A stretch of 64,000 nucleotides of DNA from an uncultured Photobacterium sp. (GCF_947502415.1 NZ_CANMZV010000014.1:62001-126000), one strand, 5' to 3'. Shown: positions 48,552-57,659, counted from the first letter of the stretch. Notes: generated by a model not told the origin, from the letters alone. Translations and numbers: made by a program.

Positions 48552-49277
48552 ATGATATTTTTATTGCGCGTTGTCGCAGTCGCTATCTTTGCCATTGCCA
48601 TGTTTGTGTTTGGTTGTGGTTACTGTTTATTTAGTCCACGTAACCCAAAGCACGTGCATACTTTTGGTCGTCTGTTCAGCAAAATGTCCCGGATTTTGGG
48701 TATCAAGTTGGAATTCCGCTATGCGGAGGGTGCTGAGGATGTGGGTGCCAGCGTTTATGTGGCAAATCACCAAAATAATTTTGATCTATTTACTGTATCC
48801 GGGGCGATTATGCCGCGTACAGTGACGGTTGGTAAAAAAAGCCTGGTTTGGCTGCCGCTCTTCGGTCAGTTGTATTGGATCACTGGTAATATCCTGATTG
48901 ACCGTGCTAATCGAACTAAGGCGGTAGGGACTATCGGTCAGGTGGTTGATAAGATCAAACAGTTGCAAGTATCAGTGTGGATGTTCCCAGAAGGTACCCG
49001 CTCTCGTGGTCGTGGCCTGTTACCGTTTAAGACCGGTGCTTTTCATGCAGCTATCGGTGCTGGTGTACCAGTTGTGCCGATTGTTTGTAGTTCGACTGAA
49101 AATGTAAAGCTGAACCGTTGGGATAACGGTGTAGTGATTGTTGAGGTACTGCCGCCGGTACCAACGCAAGGGTATACGAAGGAAGATGTTCGTGACCTGT
49201 CGAATCAGTGCCGCTCTCTGATGGAAGCTAAGTTGGTTGAGCTGAATGCTGAGGCTGCGGAGCGTTCCAAGAAATAA
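48552..49277 (+). CDS. plsC: 1-acyl-sn-glycerol-3-phosphate acyltransferase
   Basis: 241 aa from ATG 48552 (MIFLLRVVAVAIFAIAMFVFG), with AGGAG 7 bases upstream. The open frame starts 30 codons earlier, but this methionine gives the normal membrane-anchored N-terminus. The acyltransferase motif HX4D is HQNNFD (about residue 78) and the phosphate-binding motif is FPEGTRSRG (about 149). It acylates lysophosphatidic acid to phosphatidic acid. Its position after parC is usual in gammaproteobacteria. Confidence 0.95.
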   Translation: MIFLLRVVAVAIFAIAMFVFGCGYCLFSPRNPKHVHTFGRLFSKMSRILGIKLEFRYAEGAEDVGASVYVANHQNNFDLFTVSGAIMPRTVTVGKKSLVWLPLFGQLYWITGNILIDRANRTKAVGTIGQVVDKIKQLQVSVWMFPEGTRSRGRGLLPFKTGAFHAAIGAGVPVVPIVCSSTENVKLNRWDNGVVIVEVLPPVPTQGYTKEDVRDLSNQCRSLMEAKLVELNAEAAERSKK

Positions 49278-49365
49278 GCGTGCCAGATCCCGGTGAGCTC
49301 CGGGCGGAAAGAGATTGAATGAGGACATGCCTGGCGTGTCCTTTTTGTTTGCATAGATAGATATC

Positions 49366-49893
49366 ATGATTGAAGAACAGGTTGTATTAGTAGATCCGCA
49401 GGGCAAGGTGCAGGGATTTCAAGAAAAAATGCAGGCGCATCGAGATGGTTCTCTGCATCTGGCTTTTTCTGTTTTGCTGTATCGTGAAACGGATCAAGGT
49501 AAAGAATTTCTCATGCAGCAGCGGGCTATGGGGAAGTACCATAGTGGTGGTTTGTGGACCAATACTTGCTGTTCACATCCGCGTCAGGGAGAAACCCTGG
49601 AGCAGGCAGGATTACGCCGTCTTGATGAAGAGATGGGGACCACTGGAGTTCACCAGCTGGAAGATGTTGCCACTTTTCTTTATCGCGCCGAGTTGGATAA
49701 CGATCTGGTTGAACATGAGCTGGACCATGTGCTGGTAGCTTGCGTGTCAGATCTAAAGGTTGAACCTAATGTTGATGAGGTGATGGCTTATCGATGGTGG
49801 CCACAGGCTGAACTTGAGCTGGCTTTGGAATCAGAGCCTCACTGTTTTACTGCTTGGTTTTCAAAGGTGCTGGAGCACACGTTAAGTTACTGA
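49366..49893 (+). CDS. idi: Isopentenyl-diphosphate delta-isomerase, type 1
   Basis: 175 aa Nudix-fold enzyme. The active-site cysteine lies in NTCCSHPRQGE (about residues 65-75) and the catalytic glutamate in EHELDHVLVA (about 115-124). The Nudix-like helix is GLRRLDEEMG. It interconverts IPP and DMAPP. The enzyme is dispensable where the MEP pathway makes both, so its presence as a single gene is optional. It is not surrounded by carotenoid genes. The start is ATG 49366. Confidence 0.93.
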   Translation: MIEEQVVLVDPQGKVQGFQEKMQAHRDGSLHLAFSVLLYRETDQGKEFLMQQRAMGKYHSGGLWTNTCCSHPRQGETLEQAGLRRLDEEMGTTGVHQLEDVATFLYRAELDNDLVEHELDHVLVACVSDLKVEPNVDEVMAYRWWPQAELELALESEPHCFTAWFSKVLEHTLSY

Positions 49894-49911
49894 TTGGCTG
49901 TGTATCCAGGC

Positions 49912-49943
49912 GAAAAAAAGCTGTCTTACGACAGCTTTTTTTA
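49912..49943. terminator. Bidirectional terminator between idi and ridA
   Basis: AAAAAAAGCTGTC / GACAGCTTTTTTT around 49913-49942 with loop TTAC. Confidence 0.92.
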
Positions 49944-49955
49944 TCGAAAGCGAGA

Positions 49956-50342
49956 TTATTTGCGAACTGCAATCGCTTCGATTTCAATTTTTACATCTTT
50001 AGGCAGACGTGCCACTTCAACACAAGAACGTGCTGGATACGGTGCGTTGTGCTCGTCGAAGAACTTACCGTATACCTCGTTAACTGTTGCAAAGTCGTTT
50101 AGGTCTTTGACAAACACAGTCATTTTTACAATATCAGCCACTTTCAAGCCTGAAGATTCAACTACAGCTTTTACGTTTTCCAGTGACTGGCGCGCTTGCT
50201 CTGCGATATCTTCAGGTACTTCGCCCGTAACCGGGTTTACTGGGATCTGGCCTGAAGTCAGAATCATGTTACCTAGGTCAACACCTTGAACATAAGGGCC
50301 GATAGCTGCTGGAGCCTGATCTGTGTGTAATACTTGAGTCAT
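49956..50342 (-). CDS. ridA: 2-iminobutanoate/2-iminopropanoate deaminase RidA
   Basis: 128 aa RidA/YjgF protein: IGPYVQGVDLGNMILTSGQIPVNP, ENVKAVVESSGL, and the substrate-binding Arg in PARSCVEVARLPKDVKIEIEAIA (about residue 105). It clears reactive enamines/imines from PLP enzymes such as threonine dehydratase. In enterics its relatives sit near pyrBI and argI, which agrees with the context here. Confidence 0.95.
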   Translation of the reverse strand: MTQVLHTDQAPAAIGPYVQGVDLGNMILTSGQIPVNPVTGEVPEDIAEQARQSLENVKAVVESSGLKVADIVKMTVFVKDLNDFATVNEVYGKFFDEHNAPYPARSCVEVARLPKDVKIEIEAIAVRK

Positions 50343-50447
50343 TGATTGTCCTTACTAAGTCATTTGCAACTTTTAAGCGGGCACTAGTTTGCAGCCCAAA
50401 ACTGTTTTGGTCAAAGCATTTCCTGTTTGTTGTAGCGCGTATTTGGC

Positions 50448-50942
50448 TTAAGCGGGAATACCTAGCCGAGCCTTGACTACGCGCTCGCATTGATCGATGC
50501 GGCTGATGTCTTTGGGCGCAACCATCACCGTATCATTCCCGCCAACTGTCCCCAGAATTTCAGCATGGGGTTGAATATCAATCAGGCGAGCTACCAGTTG
50601 GGCACCGCCCGGGTGGGTTTTGACGACCACCACAAGTTGGTTATGGGTAATAAACTCAATCTGCGAGGAAATAGATGAACCGACCTGCACCGGTTCATTT
50701 TCTACTGTCAGGCAGTAGACTTTTTTGCCATAGGCATTCGGTACCTTGGCGACGCCCAGGCGAGAAAGCAGTCGAGAGACGGTTGACTGGCTGACGTCGT
50801 CGAAGCCCATTTCTATTAGCTGCTGACGGATTTCATCTTGGGTAGAGAAACTTTGCTGCTGAAGCAGGCGCTTGCAGGCAGTCGTAATGTTCTCGTCATT
50901 CGAAAATGCATCAATCGCGCCGTGCATATTGGATCCATTCAC
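50448..50942 (-). CDS. argR: Arginine repressor (ArgR family), possible ADI-cluster paralogue
   Basis: 164 aa if the start is GTG 50942, which has AGGAG six bases upstream. The frame is also open from ATG 50963 (171 aa), and typical ArgR is about 156 aa. The N-terminal winged helix shows TQDEIRQQLIEMGFDDVSQSTVSRLLSRLGV (about residues 35-65). The C-terminal arginine-binding hexamerisation domain contains GTVGGNDTVMVAP. It represses arginine biosynthesis, or in some Vibrio-like bacteria activates arginine catabolism. A second argR near mdh is usual in this group; that copy is outside the window, so paralogy is inferred from context. Confidence 0.88.
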   Translation of the reverse strand: MNGSNMHGAIDAFSNDENITTACKRLLQQQSFSTQDEIRQQLIEMGFDDVSQSTVSRLLSRLGVAKVPNAYGKKVYCLTVENEPVQVGSSISSQIEFITHNQLVVVVKTHPGGAQLVARLIDIQPHAEILGTVGGNDTVMVAPKDISRIDQCERVVKARLGIPA

Positions 50943-51209
50943 GGGCAACTCCTTGTAATTCATAGGGTATTAAGATCGTATCAATTTTGTGTACCAGCTT
51001 TTTTTGAACGGGAAGCATTGCTCCGGCCGTGATATCTATAATTTGTTCCATTGCTGGCATAGAGCACAAGATCGGAAAAAGGTGTTGCATGATCTTGCAT
51101 AAGCATCATAGCAACAATGCAAAAATATTTTCTTGACCGCAATCACCAAAACAAAAAGCCGATTTTGTCGTCAATCTGAGGAATTATGTTCCGATAGATT
51201 TCATTGGTC
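50943..51209. other. argR upstream region with operator-like dyad
   Basis: About 265 bases with no gene. A near-perfect dyad at 51083-51116 (TGTTGCATGAT ... ATCATAGCAACA, one bulged base) surrounds CTTGCATAAGC and may be an autoregulatory operator. The rest is AT-rich. Confidence 0.45.
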
Positions 51210-52205
51210 TTATTTAGGCGGTGGATTTTTTTTCTCTTGCTTCAGCGTTAGCTTAGAGCCCTCTTCCTGTTCGTTTCTTAGTCCGGATAAGGCTTCTGCT
51301 GTATTGCTATCAGGGGCGATACGTTTTGAGGGGGGCTGGAAGGTTGAAACGACAGGTGTGTGATGCCTGGGAAAAGGTGCAGTGTTTATAGTGCTAGCCT
51401 GCTCGCTTGCTACTGGGGTAAGTTGATCAGTGCTTGTTTCCTTTATTTCTTTTGTTGCTGGTCGGGTTGTGGCAATCCGCGGGGCGATATTGCCCGGGCG
51501 ATTGAGGCTGGCGACATACTCAGAAACCTGAATGGAGGCGAGCTCTGTACTTGCTGAAGGTGCTTCAATACCTAAGGCGTCAAGCCAGTCAAAGATCAGG
51601 GTTGCCGGGACAAACTGGCTGTAGCGCCGTGCCGGACGAAGGTTCTCCAGATCTTCCGGGTTATGCACGATTGCAACGGTGATCCCGGCGATTTCGCCAT
51701 TCGAATTAAATACCGGGCCTCCACTCATCCCCGACATTACCGGAGCGTCACTGAGTGAGTAAAGGCAGTCGGTATTGGTATCGATGACATCCTGCAGGTA
51801 TTTCCCGTCCCCTTTGATGCTGTTGCCGACTAAGGAATGACCATGATGGGATACAGGCTGGTTAGGGTAGATCAAGCCCCAGGTTGGGACGTTGTCGGAT
51901 GAACGCCGGATCAGAGAAAGATCGCAATAGGGGTGATGAATGACATTGAGGTCCCAGGACAGTTGGGCAACGTGCTTGGCTGTGATCATATAGTCTTTGC
52001 TGATTGGTACGGCAGAGCCGAAACCACCAAGCAGGATAGGCACGCCAATCATCACCATTTGGTTGGCATTGTGGCTGTTTGTATCACTGACAGGGCCGTT
52101 GCTCATAATGCAGCCGGAAATTAAGACAGTTAGAAAAGAGAATAGAGTGAGGCTGAAAGCCTGGCAGCAGGTATGTAAGCAACGGTAATGCGAGGTCATT
52201 TTCAT
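51210..52205 (-). CDS. Trypsin-like serine protease lipoprotein (hypothetical)
   Basis: 331 aa; I know no gene name. A signal peptide ends in a lipobox (LTVLISGC, about residues 25-32), so it is predicted to be a lipoprotein. The chymotrypsin-fold catalytic triad is visible: His in MITAKHVAQLS (about 77), Asp in HPYCDLSLIRR (about 95) and Ser in VMSGMSGGPVFNSNG (about 160). The C-terminal ~120 residues are Thr/Pro/Ala/Ser-rich, low-complexity and probably disordered, ending KKNPPPK. Position between argR and pyrBI is odd for a protease. The upstream in-frame ATG two codons earlier or later cannot be distinguished. Confidence 0.75.
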   Translation of the reverse strand: MKMTSHYRCLHTCCQAFSLTLFSFLTVLISGCIMSNGPVSDTNSHNANQMVMIGVPILLGGFGSAVPISKDYMITAKHVAQLSWDLNVIHHPYCDLSLIRRSSDNVPTWGLIYPNQPVSHHGHSLVGNSIKGDGKYLQDVIDTNTDCLYSLSDAPVMSGMSGGPVFNSNGEIAGITVAIVHNPEDLENLRPARRYSQFVPATLIFDWLDALGIEAPSASTELASIQVSEYVASLNRPGNIAPRIATTRPATKEIKETSTDQLTPVASEQASTINTAPFPRHHTPVVSTFQPPSKRIAPDSNTAEALSGLRNEQEEGSKLTLKQEKKNPPPK

Positions 52206-52325
52206 ACCGCGCTCCTATGTAAATCATTAGCCAGCAGCAGGGCTTTGACCCTGTGAGGTATTGGTTATAGTGATTTATCAAAGGTAGAGGTCGCTTACGA
52301 GGAGCAGATGTTTTAGATATGAGAA

Positions 52326-52356
52326 TAAAAAGGCCGGCTCAATAATGAGCCGGCTG
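52326..52356 (-). terminator. Terminator of pyrBI
   Basis: GCCGGCTC (52333-52340) pairs with GAGCCGGC (52347-52354). The A-run at 52327-52331 gives the U-run of the minus-strand mRNA. Confidence 0.88.
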
Positions 52357-52390
52357 TCTTATTTTCAAGGCAATTTATATTAGCCGAAGA

Positions 52391-52864
52391 TTAGTTGTGT
52401 TCGGTAACGATTTCGCGTGAGAAGACCTTTTCGCAATATTTGCATTTCAGGCGGACGTCGTCTTTTTTAGTCAGCACCATGAAGCTGCTGTCTACCGGTT
52501 CACCATGAGAGATGCAGTTGCTGTTCGGGCATTTGAAGATCGCATTGATTTGCTCTGGTAGCGACAGGGTCAGTTTTTTCGCGACTTCGTAGTTTTCAAT
52601 CTGGTTGACGGTTGCCTTCGGTGCATACAGAGCCAGCTGGTTGGCTTGCTCTTCTGTCAGGAATGTATTTTCAATCTTGATCAGATCTTTTGCGCCTAGG
52701 GCTGAAGATGGCAGGTTTAAACCGATGGTAACGCGCTGATTGGTTTTGTGCATCTTGAAAAGCTTCAGGACCTTGATGCCGATATGAGCCGGGATATGGT
52801 CGATAACAGAGCCGTCTTTGATCGCTTCTACCTGCAGTTGAGTTTCTTTCACCATTGCTGTCAT
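52391..52864 (-). CDS. pyrI: Aspartate carbamoyltransferase regulatory subunit
   Basis: 157 aa. The N-terminal allosteric nucleotide-binding domain has [22 protein letters not shown]. The C-terminal zinc domain has four cysteines in [11 protein letters not shown]...CKYCEKVF (about residues 111, 116, 140, 143). It binds CTP/ATP and regulates the PyrB catalytic trimers. It lies 9 bases after pyrB. Confidence 0.97.
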   Translation of the reverse strand: MTAMVKETQLQVEAIKDGSVIDHIPAHIGIKVLKLFKMHKTNQRVTIGLNLPSSALGAKDLIKIENTFLTEEQANQLALYAPKATVNQIENYEVAKKLTLSLPEQINAIFKCPNSNCISHGEPVDSSFMVLTKKDDVRLKCKYCEKVFSREIVTEHN

Positions 52865-52873
52865 CTCCTGTGC

Positions 52874-53803
52874 TTAAAGTTGTTTGTTCAGTACTAGTGC
52901 CAGTAGGGCTTCGCGTGCATAAACGCCGTTCTCAGCCTGCTGGAAGTAATAAGCGTGCTTGGTTTTGTCGACGTCAACAGTGATTTCATCGACACGTGGC
53001 AGCGGGTGAAGGATCTTCAGGTTTGCACGGGCTTCTGTCAGCATGCTGGCTGTTAAGATATAAGCTGCTTTCATGTGAGCATACTCAGATTCGTCAAAAC
53101 GCTCTTTCTGGACTCGGGTCATGTACAGGATATCCAGCTGCGGAATGACGTCTTCGATGTTGGTATGCAGGCTGTAGTTGATGCCTGCCTCATCCAGCTC
53201 TTCGCAGATGTAATCCGGCATCGCCAGTACTTCAGGTGCAATGAAGAAGAAGTTTACATTGTTGAATTTCGACAGGGCTTGGGTCAGTGAGTGAACGGTA
53301 CGGCCGTACTTCAGGTCGCCGACGAAAGCAACGTTCAGGTTATCCAGGTGACCTTGGGTTTCAAAAATCGAGAACAGGTCAAGTAAAGTCTGAGTTGGGT
53401 GCTGGTTGGCACCGTCACCGCCGTTGATTACCGGTACATTGTTGGAGAACTCTGAAGCCAGTCGTGCAGCACCTTCCTGCGGATGGCGCATAACGAAGGC
53501 ATCGACGTACGAAGAGATAACTTGTACAGAGTCGGCCAGTGTTTCGCCTTTTTTCGCCAGTGATGTATTACCGCCGTTGTCGAAGCCGATAACAGTGCCG
53601 CCCAGGCGCTGTACCGCAGTTTCGAATGATAGGCGGGTACGGGTTGATGGCTCGAAGAAGCAGCTTGCAACAACCTTGTTTTTCAGTAGCTCCGGGTTTG
53701 GCTCGGCTTTTAGCTTGCCTGCGGTTTCAACAATTAGTTCCAGTTCATTTCGGTTAAGTTCCGGGATGGAAATGATGTGCTTTTGAAACAGCGAATTCGC
53801 CAT
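52874..53803 (-). CDS. pyrB: Aspartate carbamoyltransferase catalytic subunit
   Basis: 309 aa. The carbamoyl-phosphate-binding motif is [15 protein letters not shown] (about residues 50-64). The second phosphate-loop lysine region is [14 protein letters not shown], and HPTQTLLD and HPLPRVDEI (about 265) complete the site. It makes carbamoyl-aspartate in pyrimidine synthesis. It competes with ArgF for carbamoyl phosphate. ATG 53803 follows GGGAAGAG 5-8 bases upstream. It is preceded by a PyrL-type attenuator. Confidence 0.98.
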   Translation of the reverse strand: MANSLFQKHIISIPELNRNELELIVETAGKLKAEPNPELLKNKVVASCFFEPSTRTRLSFETAVQRLGGTVIGFDNGGNTSLAKKGETLADSVQVISSYVDAFVMRHPQEGAARLASEFSNNVPVINGGDGANQHPTQTLLDLFSIFETQGHLDNLNVAFVGDLKYGRTVHSLTQALSKFNNVNFFFIAPEVLAMPDYICEELDEAGINYSLHTNIEDVIPQLDILYMTRVQKERFDESEYAHMKAAYILTASMLTEARANLKILHPLPRVDEITVDVDKTKHAYYFQQAENGVYAREALLALVLNKQL

Positions 53804-53817
53804 GGCTTCTCTTCCCT

Positions 53818-53994
53818 CTATATATCACTATGATGAACGATATGAATCTGCTTGCCTTGTTTGGCAAATGGCAGACAAAAAAAAGCCCCCTTAAAAAAGG
53901 AGGCTCTTTTACGAATAACAGGAAAAATAAAAAATGGTACCATCGCCGAATTTCGGCGGTAGTACATCAAGTTGTGTTCGACAACAGGGCGCAT
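53818..53994 (-). CDS. pyrL: pyrBI leader peptide (PyrL-like)
   Basis: A 58-codon ORF from ATG 53994 to TAG 53818-53820, stopping 14 bases before pyrB. It starts [15 protein letters not shown] and includes [13 protein letters not shown] and KGAFFC. The GAFFC block, encoded across the attenuator hairpin, matches the same block in E. coli PyrL as I recall it. U-rich tracts in PFFIF would pause RNA polymerase when UTP is low, letting the ribosome catch up and prevent termination. GAGAG lies about 7 bases before ATG. The role is inferred from that architecture. Confidence 0.8.
   Translation of the reverse strand: MRPVVEHNLMYYRRNSAMVPFFIFPVIRKRASFFKGAFFCLPFAKQGKQIHIVHHSDI
53874..53905 (-). terminator. 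pyrBI attenuator
   Basis: In the minus-strand transcript GCCTCCTT, T-loop and AAGGGGGC form an 8-bp stem (with one G-U pair), followed by eight U. It lies inside the pyrL ORF at codons for [11 protein letters not shown], exactly as expected for pyrimidine-sensitive transcription attenuation. Confidence 0.82.
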
Positions 53995-54025
53995 TTTTTA
54001 TCTCTCTCTAGACAAATTGCGAAGG

Positions 54026-54053
54026 ATTATACGCCCATTTTTTGTGAGCGCAA
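54026..54053 (-). promoter_or_regulatory. Predicted sigma-70 promoter of pyrLBI
   Basis: On the minus strand TTGCGC (54048-54053) and TATAAT (54026-54031) are separated by 16 bases. The -10 is 31 bases upstream of the pyrL ATG. Confidence 0.65.
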
Positions 54054-54233
54054 GCGTTTGCGCTATCTATTCATTTTATGGGAATTTATGCATAAATCAG
54101 TATTGTGGTTGAATGTTGTTTTTTGCTTGTAATTGCTTGAATAAATTGGGTTTTTTGTGTTTTTAATTGGCCTGCTGAGCAGGCTGGTGAATAATGTTTA
54201 AAATAGCTTGGTGTTATATAGGAGGGTTTTTAT

Positions 54234-54262
54234 ATAAAAATACCGACCCGAAGGCCGGTATG
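54234..54262 (-). terminator. Terminator of argF
   Basis: ATACCG-A-CC and GG-C-CGGTAT form a stem with one mismatch (54240-54261). The A-run at 54235-54240 and upstream TATATAAAA give a U-rich tail in the minus-strand transcript. Confidence 0.75.
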
Positions 54263-54296
54263 CATTATGGGAGTTTTAAAAACTCAAGAGAGCTGA

Positions 54297-55307
54297 TTAC
54301 TGACCAAGAGTTGCAACCATTACTGCTTTGATGGTGTGCATACGGTTTTCAGCTTCATCGAATACGATAGAGTGCTTAGACTCAACCACTTCATCCGTTA
54401 CTTCTACACCGTCTTTTAGCATTGGGTATTCTTGTGCAAGCTCTTTACCTACAGTGGTGTCTTCACCGTGGAAAGCTGGTAGGCAGTGCATGAATTTCAC
54501 ATGCGGGTTGCCAGTTGCTTTGATCATGTCCATGTTTACTTGGTAAGGAAGCATTAGGTTGATACGCTCAGCCCAAGCTTCTTTCGCTTCGCCCATTGAT
54601 ACCCATACGTCAGTGTATAGGAAGTCACAACCTTTAACGCCTTCTTGTACGTCTTCAGTCAGAGTGATTTTCGCACCAGTTTCTTCTGCGATTTCACGGC
54701 ATTGAGCAACCAGCTCTTCTTCAGGCCAGTATGCTTTAGGAGCAACCAGGCGGATGTCCATACCCATTTTCGCAGCACCAACCATTAGAGAGTTACCCAT
54801 GTTGTTGCGTGCATCACCTAGGTATGCAAATGTTATTTCGTGTAGCTGCTTGCCACGGCCATGCTCTTGCATAGTTAGGAAGTCAGCCAGGATTTGAGTT
54901 GGGTGGAATTCGTCAGTTAGGCCGTTCCATACTGGTACACCAGCGTATGTGCCCAGCTCTTCAACGATTTCCTGACCGAAACCGCGGTATTCGATGCCGT
55001 CATACATGCGACCTAGAACACGTGCAGTATCTTTCATAGATTCTTTGTGGCCGATTTGAGAGCCTGTTGGGCCAAGGTAAGAAACTTTAGCGCCTTGGTC
55101 GAAAGCGGCAACTTCAAATGCACAGCGAGTACGAGTTGACGTTTTTTCGAAGATAAGAGCAATGTTCTTGCCTGTTAGGCGAGGCTGCTCGTAACCGTTG
55201 TACTTCGCTTTTTTCAGTTCTGCAGATAGCTCTAGCATGTGCTGAATTTCACGAGGAGTGAAGTCTAGAAGTTTTAGGAAGTTACGGTTGCGAAGATTAA
55301 AAGCCAT
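54297..55307 (-). CDS. argF: Ornithine carbamoyltransferase
   Basis: 336 aa. Carbamoyl-phosphate motif [16 protein letters not shown] (about residues 53-68), HPTQILADF, and the ornithine-loop [11 protein letters not shown] (about 273-283, with catalytic Cys). It can run in either direction: citrulline synthesis, or in this cluster citrulline phosphorolysis (arcB role) yielding carbamoyl phosphate for the neighbouring carbamate kinase. It lies 128 bases after arcC with a possible ARG box in the gap, so it may have its own promoter. Confidence 0.96.
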   Translation of the reverse strand: MAFNLRNRNFLKLLDFTPREIQHMLELSAELKKAKYNGYEQPRLTGKNIALIFEKTSTRTRCAFEVAAFDQGAKVSYLGPTGSQIGHKESMKDTARVLGRMYDGIEYRGFGQEIVEELGTYAGVPVWNGLTDEFHPTQILADFLTMQEHGRGKQLHEITFAYLGDARNNMGNSLMVGAAKMGMDIRLVAPKAYWPEEELVAQCREIAEETGAKITLTEDVQEGVKGCDFLYTDVWVSMGEAKEAWAERINLMLPYQVNMDMIKATGNPHVKFMHCLPAFHGEDTTVGKELAQEYPMLKDGVEVTDEVVESKHSIVFDEAENRMHTIKAVMVATLGQ

Positions 55308-55418
55308 GATGTTTTCCTCTTAAGAATCTGTATCTCTCTGGCCGACGGCAATGCCCTGTTTGATGATGGGGATTGGGCCGGCCTGTATTATCTATTGTTT
55401 ATCGTATTATGGTGTTTA

Positions 55419-55436
55419 TGTGAATAACTATTCTGT
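55419..55436. promoter_or_regulatory. Candidate ArgR box upstream of argF
   Basis: TGTGAATAACTATTCTGT (55419-55436) resembles the ARG-box consensus TNTGAATWWWWATTCANW, differing by one C in the centre and T for A near the right end. It lies between the end of arcC and the argF start, about 112 bases upstream of argF. The arc-cluster argR homologue is the natural candidate regulator. Confidence 0.55.
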
Positions 55437-56347
55437 TACTCTGCAATAATATTTGTGCCAGCTTCACCTTTCAGGATGTTAAGGCCATCTTGAAGGGAGC
55501 CGATACCAACCAGCTTGCCGCCTTGTTTAACAAACTCGCAAGATGCATCAATTTTTGGTCCCATCGAACCTGCATCAAAGGCGTACTGTGACAGTTCGCT
55601 CGGTGTGGTTTTGCGCAATGCTTTTTGCGTAGGCTTGCCCCAGTCCAGGAACACAGCATCGGCATCGGTAAGGATAAGCAGTGCGTCTGCATTTAGTTGT
55701 TTTGCCAAGAATGCTGCTGACATGTCTTTGTCGATAACAGCTTCTACGCCAACTAGCTTGCCGTTTTCTTTCTTGACTGGGATGCCGCCACCGCCGGTAC
55801 AGATCACCAGGTGCTGCTGGTTGATCAGGGCTGTGATTGCGTCATCTTCAACAATACCGGTAGGTTGTGGGCTTGGTACTACACGGCGGAAGTATTGGCC
55901 GTCTGGTTTTACTGTCCAGTGGTATTTTTCAGCCATCTCACGAGCTTCTGCTTCTTCGTAAACCGGGCCGATTGGCTTCGTTGGGTCAGCAAATGCTGGG
56001 TCGTTTGGATCCACAGTCATTTGCGTAAGCATGCACGAGATGTGCTGTTCTGGAAGTAGGTTTTTCAGTTCTTGCATCAGCATGTAGCCGATCATGCCCT
56101 GGGTTTCTGAGCCCAGTACATCTAGTGGGTATGGACTAACTTTTTTGTATTCCAGACCTTGTAGTGCCAGTAGGCCAACTTGTGGGCCGTTACCGTGAAC
56201 CAGCACTACGTTATATTCTTTCGCGATATCTGCGATAGTTTTTGCTGCTGTAGCAATGTTCTGACGCTGAATATCTGCTTCTAGTGGCTCGCCGCGACGC
56301 AGTAGTGCGTTACCGCCTAGTGCAACAACAACAGTTTGCTTGGTCAT
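55436..56347 (-). CDS. arcC: Carbamate kinase
   Basis: 303 aa amino-acid-kinase-fold enzyme: VVALGGNALLRRGEPLEADIQRQN at the start, NVVLVHGNGPQVGLLALQ (about residues 45-62), VICTGGGGIPV (about 206-216) and AVIDKDMSAAFLA. It converts carbamoyl phosphate and ADP to ATP plus carbamate, the energy-yielding step of the arginine deiminase pathway. Its neighbours are arcA upstream and argF downstream. Confidence 0.96.
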   Translation of the reverse strand: MTKQTVVVALGGNALLRRGEPLEADIQRQNIATAAKTIADIAKEYNVVLVHGNGPQVGLLALQGLEYKKVSPYPLDVLGSETQGMIGYMLMQELKNLLPEQHISCMLTQMTVDPNDPAFADPTKPIGPVYEEAEAREMAEKYHWTVKPDGQYFRRVVPSPQPTGIVEDDAITALINQQHLVICTGGGGIPVKKENGKLVGVEAVIDKDMSAAFLAKQLNADALLILTDADAVFLDWGKPTQKALRKTTPSELSQYAFDAGSMGPKIDASCEFVKQGGKLVGIGSLQDGLNILKGEAGTNIIAE

Positions 56348-56438
56348 AGGATCGTCTCTCTTGGTTTTTCTGTTGGCCGGTATTCTTGGATACCGGCCAT
56401 ATTGTTTTACTTAGCTTTTCGCTTGGGTTCCCGGAGGA

Positions 56439-57659
56439 TTAGATGCCGTCACGCTCGATTGGGCAGCTCATGCAGCGTGCACCACCGCGACCACGGCCTA
56501 GTTCATCACCTGGGATTGGAAGAACTGTGATGCCAGCTTTGTCGTATTTCTCGTTGGTGTAAACGTTACGCTCGTAACCTACAACCACACCTGGTTTCAC
56601 GGTCAATACGTTGTTCGCATCGTTCCACTGTTCACGCTCTGCTTCGAAGCTGTCGCCGCCAGTAGTGATAAGGTTTAGCTTATCAACGCCAAGTGCTTTC
56701 TCGATTGCCGTTACGAAGTAGCCTTCTTCTTTCACGTTCACAGCGCCAGACTCGTCGCCTGTTAGGCTCCAGCACTTCACATCTTTACGGATAACTTCTG
56801 GGTAAACAGAGAAGGTATCTTCACGCATGTGAGTCATTACTGTGTCTAGGTGCATGCAAGAGCGGTGCTTAGGAAGTTCCATTGCGATAACTTGCTTCGC
56901 TTCACCGTGCTTGAATAGGCTAGATGCTAGCTGTTCAACACCTTGTGGAGTTGTACGCTCAGACATACCGATTAGCACAGAGCCTTTACCGATAACTAGT
57001 ACGTCACCGCCTTCGATGGTTGAGTTGTCGTAGATTTTCTCTTCGTCGCCGAAGTACTTAATGAAGTCCTGGCCTGCGAAGGTTGGGTGCCAGCGGTAGA
57101 TAGCACGAACATGGTTTGTTTCACGCTGACGTGCAGGTTTCGCCATTGGGTTGATTGAAACGCCGCCGTATACCCAGCAAGAAGTATCGCGGGTGAATAG
57201 GTGGTTTGGCAGTGGTTCAATAATGAAATCTGTTGGAGCATGCATGCCCTGCATCATTGAAGATGACTTAATTGGCAGTTCTGCGTAGCTTAGGCCGCCA
57301 AGTAGGACAGAAGCTAGCTCTTGGTTTGGTAGGTCTGCTAGGAAGCAGCGTACATCGTTAGCAAAAGCTGGACCGAAGCGGTAATCAGAAACTTGAGTAC
57401 CTAGTAGCCATTCTTTCGCTTCTGGTACTGCTAGAGTTTCAGCTAGCATGTCACGTAGAAGGAATACTTCTACACCTTGCTCACGAAGAGTATTAGCAAA
57501 GACATCATGCTCTTCACCTGCACGTTCAACTGATAGTACATCATCAAACAGTAGCTCGTGGCAGTTAGAAGGTGTTAGGTGAGTTAATGCACGCTCAGGA
57601 CGATGAAGAAGTACGCGACGTAATTGACCTACTTCAGAACCTACATAGAACTTACTCAT
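56439..57659 (-). CDS. arcA: Arginine deiminase
   Basis: 406 aa. Guanidine-modifying-enzyme fold: [20 protein letters not shown] at the N-terminus, [19 protein letters not shown] (about residues 152-170), [20 protein letters not shown] His/Asp motif near 270. The catalytic cysteine is in [19 protein letters not shown] at the C-terminus. It deiminates arginine to citrulline and ammonia. The leader GAGAGATACGAT and first codons ATGAGTAAGTTCTA are nearly duplicated upstream of the permease gene (60417-60445). Confidence 0.97.
   Translation of the reverse strand: MSKFYVGSEVGQLRRVLLHRPERALTHLTPSNCHELLFDDVLSVERAGEEHDVFANTLREQGVEVFLLRDMLAETLAVPEAKEWLLGTQVSDYRFGPAFANDVRCFLADLPNQELASVLLGGLSYAELPIKSSSMMQGMHAPTDFIIEPLPNHLFTRDTSCWVYGGVSINPMAKPARQRETNHVRAIYRWHPTFAGQDFIKYFGDEEKIYDNSTIEGGDVLVIGKGSVLIGMSERTTPQGVEQLASSLFKHGEAKQVIAMELPKHRSCMHLDTVMTHMREDTFSVYPEVIRKDVKCWSLTGDESGAVNVKEEGYFVTAIEKALGVDKLNLITTGGDSFEAEREQWNDANNVLTVKPGVVVGYERNVYTNEKYDKAGITVLPIPGDELGRGRGGARCMSCPIERDGI

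Noticed and set aside
53830..54132. 100-codon plus-strand ORF opposite the pyrBI leader
   Set aside because: It lies antisense to the pyrL leader and attenuator, which explain the sequence better.
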